Part shown: positions 57,806 through 64,000 of the stretch, one piece after another
How the letters are laid out: each line of letters opens with the position of its first letter
Numbering within the stretch: the stretch's first letter is position 1
Assembly: GCF_900107755.1 (NCBI RefSeq)
Contig: NZ_FNQR01000014.1
Coordinates: 41,368 to 105,367, forward strand
Reading direction: 5' to 3'
DNA from: Thalassobacillus cyri
GTDB taxonomy: Bacteria; Bacillota; Bacilli; Bacillales; Halobacillaceae
Length of the DNA stretch: 64,000 nt
Made by a program: the position numbers and the translations under genes
The notes under the pieces: model-generated
Told to the model about the DNA's origin: nothing
The model's input: the letters and a program-made list of their open reading frames with translations, nothing else
Database searches by the model: none

Positions 57806-58204
57806 TTAATTGTTTTTGTAAGTCTTGGAACGATCTTCGGATTGCTCGATCCATTCTTGAAGCTTGTCTTTCAACGTATTGAAACCTGCTTGGTTATTAT
57901 CTTGAGACTGTGCTTGAGCAGGCTGGGAATTACGTGGACGACGCGGCTGTTTTTTAGGTGCTTCTTGAGTAGCACGGATAGAAAGAGAATATTTGTTCTT
58001 CTCTTCATCAATATTCAAAATCTTGACTTTTACTTCATCGCCTTCAGATAAATGCTCATTGATGTCTTTCACATAACCGTGAGTCACTTCAGAAATATGA
58101 ACCAAGCCTTGGACTTGATCGTCAAGGGCAACGAATGCACCGTATGGTTGAATTCCAGTAACTTTACCTTCTAATACTTGACCTGTTTCGAACTTCTCTG
58201 ACAT
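57806..58204 (-). CDS. yugI: S1-domain general stress protein (YugI/GSP13)
   Basis: A 132-residue RNA-binding protein. One S1 domain fills residues about 5-75 (GKVTGIQPYGAFVALDDQVQ, GLVHISEVTHGYVKDINEHL). A basic, Pro/Gln-rich linker and an acidic C-terminal helix follow. GSP13 homologues associate with ribosomes. ATG at 58204 follows AGGAGTTGTATAGC; three extra codons upstream are not needed. Confidence 0.9.
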   Translation of the reverse strand: MSEKFETGQVLEGKVTGIQPYGAFVALDDQVQGLVHISEVTHGYVKDINEHLSEGDEVKVKILNIDEEKNKYSLSIRATQEAPKKQPRRPRNSQPAQAQSQDNNQAGFNTLKDKLQEWIEQSEDRSKTYKNN

Positions 58205-58454
58205 GCTATACAACTCCTGATTTATATATTATTATACTTTTACGCAATTATTGATTCTACCATAATAATGGGCTTCTGGCAAAGGATAGTCAAAAATTGC
58301 ACCAAAAGTGCTAAGAAACAGGATAAATGACAGTATTATCAAAGGTTGTGAGAAAATCCATGAAACTATGAAAAAAATTATAAAAACAGGTTTAAAGTAG
58401 TTTCAGTTCGGCAATATTTAATAACGTAAGACTTTCTCGTATTCCCCCTGTATA

Positions 58455-58484
58455 AGCAAAGCGAAGCCCGCTTTGCTTTTTTTT
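58455..58484. terminator. Terminator-like hairpin 3' of the hemerythrin gene
   Basis: AAGCAAAGCG and CGCTTTGCTT pair around GAAGCC and are followed by TTTTTT on the plus side. Confidence 0.6.
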
Positions 58485-58959
58485 ATACAGTTTTTCCGGT
58501 CAATTTGAGGATCTCTGGAAATAGAATTTCTTCCTCCCTTATGAAATGTGCGGCTACAGCTTCTAAAGCGAATCGGAGAGTAATCAGAATACTATTCCCT
58601 TTTTCTATTCCCACAGTACGATCCCGAAAGCGCTCAACCATATACAAGAATTGCTTTATATATTGTTTCATTTGTTGGTGTTCTAATTCAAAGGTGAAAT
58701 AAAGATATCCCTTCTCCTCTATTTCCTTTGTTAATAGCGGAAATAGCTCCTGTTCTTCCAAGGTCAGGTGAGCCGATAACTGTTCATAAAAATGCTTAAC
58801 CGGAACAACTAACCTCTTCAACTCTTCATCAGAAAGTCGCCCCATCTGCTCAATATCAGTCAACCAACCATCAATTATCCCCATTTCTTCCCGTAATGAT
58901 TGATGATCTTTCAAAAACAGCTCCACCTGCATTCGGATATGGCGGTAACCACGCAACAT
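58483..58959 (-). CDS. Hemerythrin-domain protein
   Basis: A 158-residue four-helix protein with HHE-type ligands: His in LKDHQSLREEMG, HLTLEEQELFPLL, LEHQQMKQYI and AAHFIREEEILFPEI. Such proteins bind a di-iron centre and sense or handle O2, NO or iron. The role here is unknown. ATG at 58959 follows GGAGGTGATAGAA; an in-frame GTG lies within that site. Confidence 0.85.
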   Translation of the reverse strand: MLRGYRHIRMQVELFLKDHQSLREEMGIIDGWLTDIEQMGRLSDEELKRLVVPVKHFYEQLSAHLTLEEQELFPLLTKEIEEKGYLYFTFELEHQQMKQYIKQFLYMVERFRDRTVGIEKGNSILITLRFALEAVAAHFIREEEILFPEILKLTGKTV

Positions 58960-59126
58960 TTCTATCACCTCCTGTTATTCCTTATCAATATAGCGTAAAA
59001 ACCAGCTCTTAAACATGATGTTTGTCACAAACACCCAAAACTTTTCACTAAAAACAGCATATTTCTCATTTCTTTCACTTTTGGTTATGATAAATATAGG
59101 AAGATTATTAACAGGAGGGATTATGG

Positions 59127-60296
59127 ATGAGCCGTTTCACTGAAGTAAGAGAACGTACTGGCACACGCTCCGTTAAATGGGATATGACGGAAAAGTTATT
59201 CAAATCAAATGAAGTTCTCCCAATGTGGGTAGCAGATATGGATTTCCAAGCTCCTCAGGCTGTCATAGATGCTTTGACTGAACGGGCAGCACATGGGATT
59301 TTTGGCTATACGATAACGGATGAATTAGTTGAAGGAACCATTTATGAGTGGCTGAAAAGACAATACGGCTGGACGATCGATACGAAATGGATCAGTTATA
59401 GTCCAGGTGTTGTACCAAGCCTACATATGATCGTACAGGCATTAACCAAAAAAGGCGATAACCTGCTTATCCAAACCCCTGTTTATCCGCCATTTTATAA
59501 AGTAATTGAGCAACATGACCGTAACGTCATCACAAACAAGCTGATGTATAAGGATAACCGCTATGAAATCGACTATGAAGATTTTGAAAACAAAATCGTG
59601 GAAAACGAGGTTAAAGCGTTCATTCTTTGTAACCCTCATAACCCGGTGGGAAGAGTTTGGACAGAAAAAGAGTTGAAAAAAATGGCTGATATTTGCCTGA
59701 AACATGATGTTCTCATTTTTTCGGATGAGATTCATTCTGACCTGGTATTATCCGGACATAAACACCTGCCAATCGCTTCCTTATCAGAAGAAATCAGTAA
59801 AAAAACGATTACCTGTCTTTCACCGACGAAGACTTTTAACTTAGCTGGACTCCAGGCTTCGTATGTTGTAACGGCGAATGATAAGCTGAAGAAGCCTATG
59901 GATGAAATGTTCCATGCCCAAGGAATGCATATGTTGAACACTATGGGAATCACGGCTTTGGAAGCAGCTTACAAACATGGTGAGGCATGGCTAAAAGAAT
60001 TGCTTGAAGTTATCGAAGACAATAAGAATTTCGCTAAAAAATATTTAAACGAAACCGACCAAATAGAAGTCGTAGAACCTGAAGGAACATACCTCTTGTG
60101 GCTGGATTGCAGGAAAATGGGAATGGAACATGATGAATTGAAAAGATTTATGCAGGAAACAGCAAAAGTGGGGTTGAATGATGGAGCCTCCTTCGGGATA
60201 GAAGGCGAAGGATTTATGCGTATGAATATTGCATGTCCAAAAGCTACACTGGAAGAAGGCGTCAATCGCATAGTAAAGGCTGTGAAAAACCGCTAA
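59127..60296 (+). CDS. patB: PLP-dependent C-S lyase (PatB/MalY family)
   Basis: A 389-residue fold-type I PLP enzyme. NPHNPVGRVW (near 170), FSDEIHSDLVLSGHKHLPIA (near 199) and the Schiff-base Lys235 in SPTKTFNLAG are present. PatB cleaves cystathionine and other cysteine conjugates. The ATG at 59127 is 8 bp after AGGAGGG; an earlier ATG is out of frame. patB lies near kapB in B. subtilis too, supporting the assignment. Confidence 0.9.
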   Translation: MSRFTEVRERTGTRSVKWDMTEKLFKSNEVLPMWVADMDFQAPQAVIDALTERAAHGIFGYTITDELVEGTIYEWLKRQYGWTIDTKWISYSPGVVPSLHMIVQALTKKGDNLLIQTPVYPPFYKVIEQHDRNVITNKLMYKDNRYEIDYEDFENKIVENEVKAFILCNPHNPVGRVWTEKELKKMADICLKHDVLIFSDEIHSDLVLSGHKHLPIASLSEEISKKTITCLSPTKTFNLAGLQASYVVTANDKLKKPMDEMFHAQGMHMLNTMGITALEAAYKHGEAWLKELLEVIEDNKNFAKKYLNETDQIEVVEPEGTYLLWLDCRKMGMEHDELKRFMQETAKVGLNDGASFGIEGEGFMRMNIACPKATLEEGVNRIVKAVKNR

Positions 60297-60301
60297 TAAA
60301 A

Positions 60302-60338
60302 ATGACGGGCTCCCCTTACCGGGAGCCCGTCATTTTTA
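60302..60338. terminator. Bidirectional terminator between patB and sodC
   Basis: AAATGACGGGCTCCC and GGGAGCCCGTCATTT form a perfect stem; T runs follow in both directions. Confidence 0.92.
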
Positions 60339-60917
60339 TTCTTCTTCTTTTTTACCTTTTTGTTCCATTGGATCGGTCGGCATTTCTCCCTCATCATTTA
60401 ATTGAATCTTCCCACAAGCTACACGGCCCCCAGCCTCGCCCGCAGGCTGTGAAAAACCATCATCGATCGCTTCATGGATGATTAAAGAAGTGCCTTCCCC
60501 TTTCATCAGTGAATTCTTTCCATCCAACAGGGTGGCTTCCGCCAGCGTAGCTTTTGCTTCTACTATCTTCCCTGATGCATCTGCTTCTAAATTGGGCATG
60601 TCTCCCACGTGAGAGCCCTCCGTATTCATCAGACCGTGTACCTTCCCTGTGGGATTAAAGTGGTTGCCCGCACTAGTAAAATCAGGCCCTTCACATACCG
60701 GGAATTCATGTAAATGAAAGCCATGCGGGCCCGGTTCAAGCCCCTCCGCATTTACCAGTACCTCTACTCCCGTAGAAGTTTCCGTTAATTTAGCAGTCCC
60801 AATCATATCGCCATCCTTGTTATACAGTCCGACTGTTGCATTTGACCTGCTTTCATTTTGGCAACCTATCAATATGAACGCCAGGAAACCTATCATAAAC
60901 CACTTTTTAAAATCCAT
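60336..60917 (-). CDS. Cu/Zn superoxide dismutase-like lipoprotein (YojM-like)
   Basis: A 193-residue exported protein. A signal peptide with lipobox FILIGC (Cys near 19) leads to a SodC domain. Cu and Zn ligands are all visible: HGFHLHEFP, AGNHFNPTG, VHGL, SHVGDMPN and IIHEAIDDG, plus the Cys pair (FPVCEG, RVACGK). Unlike B. subtilis YojM, which lacks some copper ligands, this set looks complete, so real dismutase activity is possible. ATG at 60917 follows AAAGGACG; the longer frame start is not supported. Confidence 0.88.
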   Translation of the reverse strand: MDFKKWFMIGFLAFILIGCQNESRSNATVGLYNKDGDMIGTAKLTETSTGVEVLVNAEGLEPGPHGFHLHEFPVCEGPDFTSAGNHFNPTGKVHGLMNTEGSHVGDMPNLEADASGKIVEAKATLAEATLLDGKNSLMKGEGTSLIIHEAIDDGFSQPAGEAGGRVACGKIQLNDEGEMPTDPMEQKGKKEEE

Positions 60918-61045
60918 GAGAAACGTCCTTTCCCTTGTTTCCCATAGCTTATCCAAATATCCTATTTTTACACTGTCCTCTTAAACTGGTCATAGTAAAT
61001 AGCCTTAACAGGAAAAATTATAAAATCCAATAAAAAAACAGGGGA

Positions 61046-61258
61046 TTATTTCCCCTGTGGTTTATATGATAATGATTCTTTCTTTTCTTGTTGATGTCCA
61101 AACTGCTCTTCTGTTCGTTCCTCTTGTTTTTTAGAAACTCTCATGATTAAAAACATGACCAGGACTGCAAGCGCAATAAATACACCTAGCGATATTACTG
61201 CAGGAATATATTCCGTTTTATCTTCTGGAAAATATAAAAACTCCATCATAAATGGCAT
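61046..61258 (-). CDS. Small single-helix membrane protein
   Basis: 70 residues with one membrane helix (about 19-41), then a charged tail (RVSKKQEERTEEQFGHQQEK). Family not recognised. AAGGAAGTG precedes the ATG. It diverges from kapB. Confidence 0.65.
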   Translation of the reverse strand: MPFMMEFLYFPEDKTEYIPAVISLGVFIALAVLVMFLIMRVSKKQEERTEEQFGHQQEKKESLSYKPQGK

Positions 61259-61357
61259 CACTTCCTTATCAAGTTACATGGTTAGTATATCAAATTTTTC
61301 AATCGTCTTAAATATAAATACTTTTATTTGTTACAATGAGGAAAAGGAGGTATTGCC

Positions 61358-61741
61358 ATGTCTGAACTGAATATCGGCGATTCCGTTATCGCCCATTATA
61401 AATCCGGCAGTTATATCGGTAAAATATTAGAGGATCGTAACCAATTTTACTTAGTAGAAGTGCTAGCAGTAGAAAAACACCCGATGCAAGGTGATCTCCA
61501 TAATCCTGGGAAGACAGAGGATGTATTCTTTCATGAACGTAAAGCATTGAGTCACCATGAAAAAGCTAACATTTCTAAGTCTGCTGTCAAAGCATTTGAA
61601 GGAGAAATTCCTGAGTACGAGCAATCTTTGCGACAAGCTGTTGATAAGCTTAAAGAACGATTGAATCGTAAAGAATCAGAATTCAATCAAAAAGCATTCG
61701 ACAAGGTTGTTTCACTGGAAAAATCCTATTTTAATCATTAG
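61358..61741 (+). CDS. kapB: KapB, kinase-associated protein of sporulation signalling
   Basis: A 127-residue protein matching KapB, with an SH3-like N-terminal half (GDSVIAHYKSGSYIGKILED, VLAVEKHPMQGDLHNPGKTE) and a charged helical end. In B. subtilis it is needed for KinB input to the sporulation phosphorelay. No kinB gene is adjacent here. GGAAAAGGAGGTATTGCC precedes the ATG. It supports a spore-forming host. Confidence 0.88.
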   Translation: MSELNIGDSVIAHYKSGSYIGKILEDRNQFYLVEVLAVEKHPMQGDLHNPGKTEDVFFHERKALSHHEKANISKSAVKAFEGEIPEYEQSLRQAVDKLKERLNRKESEFNQKAFDKVVSLEKSYFNH

Positions 61742-61820
61742 GTTCGGTTAATGTTAGGGGTGTTATTTTCCCCCCGCTACTAAAACAAATACCAACAACA
61801 TCATTTAATATACCAATCAT

Positions 61821-61857
61821 AAAAAGAAGCTGCCTGGCCGATTCTGGGCAGCTTCTA
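61821..61857 (-). terminator. Terminator of khtTU
   Basis: AGAAGCTGCC and GGCAGCTTCT pair across the loop and end in TTTTTATG on the minus strand; the stem overlaps the region just past the stop. Confidence 0.85.
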
Positions 61858-63039
61858 TAAGTTTCCGGGTACTTTTAAACTCTTTTTCTTTTTTTGGGGT
61901 TTTCCGTAGATACGATTGGTGAGCTTCGGTGCAAAGTCGAATAAAGCCATCCCAAGAAAAGCGGCAATTACAATATAAATACCACTGAATATCTTGATAC
62001 CTCCGCTCGCAATAGTCGCAATGACTACAGAGAATTCCCCTCTGGCACACAACGACAGTCCAGCCCGTAAAGATGATCGTTTCGAGAGACCGAACATCTT
62101 GCCTCCAATTATACCGACAATAACTTTAGCAATTACAGACCAAAGAACCAATACCACTAATAGTAATGGGAATGGTATACCATCGCCGAATTCGATGGAA
62201 GTACCGAAATAGACGAAGAAAGTAGGCAGCAGTAACTCTCTCACCGGTACAATGGTTTGCTGAACCCGTTCAATATTACCGATTTCCGCCAGCATCATCC
62301 CGGCTAAAAATGCCCCCAGCACTTCCGAAAGGCCAAGATATAATGCGAGTCCTCCATAGGAAAGTGCAATTCCAACCAATAATGCAATCTTAAAGTCTTC
62401 ATCATCAATCTTTTCAAGAAATTTTCCAAAGTGCTTGAAAAGCGTCTTACCGAGGAGAATCGCGCCTACCGTCAAACCAATAATCTTTCCGACCAGAACA
62501 AGCGAGTCCATTACTGTAAAACTATCTCCTGAACTGATCCCTATAAGGATTGCTATCGCAATTGGAGCAACTAAATCTTCGAAAATCAACAAAGCCAGGA
62601 TGAATTCCGTCTCAGTATTCGCCATTCGCCCCTTATCATCTAATAATTTCGCAGTGATAGAGGAACTGGTGGCATATGTAACCGCTCCGATCAGAAATGC
62701 GTTGAATAAGTCTATTCCGAACCCCATGGCCAGCACCATGGCGACCCCCATACTAAGAAAAACATCCAAAAAGCCTGCAGGCCATATCTTCTTAGCAATA
62801 CCTCCAAGACGTTTGACACTGAACTCCAACCCTAATAAAAAGAATAATAATACGATTCCAATTTCACTGGCAAAATGCAATAATTCATTATCACTGACCA
62901 CATCTGCCAGTACAATTCCCAAAAGAATATATAGAATGACATTTGGAAATTTAATTTTCAAACTCAAGTAACCTAAATAAAAAATGATGAGGAGGATCAA
63001 TCCAGCTCCTAACAATGAGGGGAATTCATGACCCGCCAT
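61855..63039 (-). CDS. khtU: K+/H+ antiporter membrane subunit (KhtU/CPA2)
   Basis: A 394-residue CPA2 antiporter with about 12 membrane helices. LGIVLADVVSDNELLHFASE, LLFFLLGLEFSVKRLGGIAK and LLIFEDLVAPIAIAILIG (with the conserved ED) are typical. It expels K+ in exchange for H+ under alkaline or high-K+ conditions. It is one base downstream of khtT, so the two are coupled. Confidence 0.9.
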   Translation of the reverse strand: MAGHEFPSLLGAGLILLIIFYLGYLSLKIKFPNVILYILLGIVLADVVSDNELLHFASEIGIVLLFFLLGLEFSVKRLGGIAKKIWPAGFLDVFLSMGVAMVLAMGFGIDLFNAFLIGAVTYATSSSITAKLLDDKGRMANTETEFILALLIFEDLVAPIAIAILIGISSGDSFTVMDSLVLVGKIIGLTVGAILLGKTLFKHFGKFLEKIDDEDFKIALLVGIALSYGGLALYLGLSEVLGAFLAGMMLAEIGNIERVQQTIVPVRELLLPTFFVYFGTSIEFGDGIPFPLLLVVLVLWSVIAKVIVGIIGGKMFGLSKRSSLRAGLSLCARGEFSVVIATIASGGIKIFSGIYIVIAAFLGMALFDFAPKLTNRIYGKPQKKKKSLKVPGNL

Positions 63040-63040
63040 A

Positions 63041-63529
63041 TTACTCCTCGCCTCTACACAATGCCGCCAAACTTTCTATTTGATCTTGCTTTCCTATAAT
63101 CATCAATACATTCCCTGGTTCCAATGTAGTATCTGCTTCAGGAATCGCTATCGTTTCATCCCCCTGTACAATTCCGATAATGGTCGCCCCAGTCTTGTTT
63201 CTGATTTCTGATTCTTCAATAGTTTTACCGGCAATGGAGGCATTACTTTTCAATTCTACCCAGTCAATGACAATTTGATTTTGAAAAACCTTCAGTTTGT
63301 CGGCATCAACAGGCTGGTAGGTCGCACCAAGCAGTTGAGCCCCTAATTCTCTGGTTTCATCTGGTGTTAAGTCCATGGCAAAATCTGCTTCCTCATTATC
63401 TTTATCGTCAAAAAAATACAATTCGCGCTTACCCGTATGGTGGACAATCAAAACGAGCATGCTGTCCTCTCCGGTTTTCAGAGAGATTTTCTGTCCGATA
63501 CCTGGGAGTTTTGAAACTGAAATGTTCAT
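63041..63529 (-). CDS. khtT: K+/H+ antiporter regulatory subunit KhtT
   Basis: A 162-residue protein with an N-terminal domain starting MNISVSKLPGIGQKISLKTG and a C-terminal RCK_C domain (IGIVQGDETIAIPEADTTLE). KhtT inhibits KhtU, and in B. subtilis it is controlled by c-di-AMP and pH. GGAGGAATAGTCAAGG precedes the ATG. No khtS-like gene is seen upstream. Confidence 0.9.
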   Translation of the reverse strand: MNISVSKLPGIGQKISLKTGEDSMLVLIVHHTGKRELYFFDDKDNEEADFAMDLTPDETRELGAQLLGATYQPVDADKLKVFQNQIVIDWVELKSNASIAGKTIEESEIRNKTGATIIGIVQGDETIAIPEADTTLEPGNVLMIIGKQDQIESLAALCRGEE

Positions 63530-63717
63530 CCTTGACTATTCCTCCTTGTCAATCAGCTATTCGTTCAGATGATTTATATATTAAGCAGTGTCTCTCCATA
63601 TTAACACTTTTTTGTATTATATAATAAAATCATCGGGTATGTTATTATCCTTTCTAAAAATGGACGATTATAAAAAGACTCTATTAATCGTTTTTGGTTA
63701 TTTTCATAAATGGCTTA
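63530..63717. other. khtTU upstream region
   Basis: AT-rich sequence that should hold the khtTU promoter. No gene is convincing; I could not single out -35/-10 boxes with confidence. Confidence 0.4.
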
Positions 63718-63765
63718 TTCCACTAAAGGGCCGTAAAGTCGAAGGCTTGATTTCGAGATATTGTT
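63718..63765 (+). repeat. CIR copy outside the element
   Basis: TTCCACTAAAGGGCCGTAAA, then GTCGAAGGCTTGATTTCGAG and ATATT match the CIR core. It shows the family is not restricted to the 47-kb element. Confidence 0.7.
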
Positions 63766-63842
63766 TGGGGGAGCTTAGGGGAGTGGGGAAGGATCCGCTT
63801 TCCGCGGGGAAGCCGGCAAGCCTCCTCGAGCTAAAGCTGAAA
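63766..63842. repeat. GC-rich Bacillus-type repeat, truncated by an IS
   Basis: GGATCCGCTTTCCGCGGGGA and AGCCGGCAAGCCTCCTCGAG resemble a dispersed GC-rich repeat that I recall from many Bacillaceae genomes. It stands out from the AT-rich surroundings and ends at the IS3 terminus. Confidence 0.6.
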
Positions 63843-64000
63843 TGACCCCTTAATATTGGACACTTTTTAATTCAAGCAGTTAACTGGGCACGTTCTCGGT
63901 ATTTAACGGGACTCATGCCACTTAACCTGGATTTGATTCTTTCATGGTTGTAGTAGTCCATGTATTCTTTCAGTTCCTGCTTAAAATGTTCGATGCTTTC
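63843..64000 (-). mobile_element. IS3-family (IS150-group) element, partial
   Basis: The end TGACCCCTTAATATTGGACA is typical of IS150-type terminal repeats. The transposase 3' end follows. The element continues beyond the window. Confidence 0.82.
63872..64000 (-). CDS. IS3-family transposase OrfB, C-terminal part
   Basis: The last 42 residues are visible: [20 protein letters not shown], then [20 protein letters not shown]. The YxxYYNxxRxxxxLxxxxPxxYR pattern is that of the DDE integrase core end of IS3 OrfB. The 5' part lies outside the window. Confidence 0.9.
   Translation of the reverse strand, partial: ESIEHFKQELKEYMDYYNHERIKSRLSGMSPVKYRERAQLTA

Noticed and set aside
1..64000. tRNA or rRNA genes
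   Set aside because: No cloverleaf-forming sequence ending in CCA or rRNA signature was seen; the att site is not in a tRNA.

Overview
The window is a low-GC Bacillaceae chromosome, probably a halotolerant, spore-forming genus close to Bacillus, Oceanobacillus, Virgibacillus or Halobacillus. The flanks carry Bacillus-type housekeeping genes: menA, an FMN-riboswitch-controlled ribU, pgi, yugN/yugO, yugI, patB, the sporulation-kinase accessory kapB and the khtTU K+/H+ antiporter. The amount of K+ transport (two ktr operons, a YugO channel, KhtTU) fits a salt-exposed organism. The genus is inferred, not proven.

Layout. 1-3.6 kb is core: menA, a MenI-like thioesterase, a TraR/DksA-like protein, tspO and ribU with its FMN riboswitch. 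3.61-50.73 kb looks like one 47-kb integrative element. A 33-bp perfect direct repeat lies at 3611-3643, across the 5' edge of the riboswitch and the -10 of ribU, and again at 50693-50725, just past a tyrosine integrase gene. About 90 bp inside each copy are paired TTCGGCAACAA-type sites that look like integrase arm sites. Next to the integrase is an ImmA-like metallopeptidase whose promoter holds a LexA-type box. 50.8-63.6 kb is core again (yug/kap/kht region). The window ends in a partial IS3-family element.

The element carries a fatty-acid desaturase, a complete blaZ-type/blaR1/blaI beta-lactamase system with its operator, a copper/redox block (CopC-CopD fusion, Met-rich and SHOCT proteins, two-component system, CcdA/DsbD-like and ResA-like thiol proteins), an ArsR/SRPBCC/RibD-like operon, and two Ktr K+ uptake operons, one under a c-di-AMP riboswitch. 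It also carries many single-gene units: Nudix, nucleotidyltransferase, VOC, HAD, DinB, GNAT and small membrane or lipoproteins.

Most single genes run on the minus strand, and most are followed at their 3' end by a related intergenic repeat of about 40-110 bp. I call it the CIR (cassette-associated intergenic repeat; my label). On the plus strand it reads roughly GCGATtg..caATCGCCCCCttt, then GAAGACTTGATTTCGAGATA, then an optional TTGAAG..CTTCAA / CTAACG..CGTTAG tail. I see about two dozen copies in the element and one outside it. An IS110-family insertion splits one copy, and several cassette genes are decayed. The gene-plus-3'-structured-repeat arrangement resembles integron cassettes, but no integron integrase is visible. 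It is the best candidate here for an undescribed gene-capture or 3'-end repeat system.
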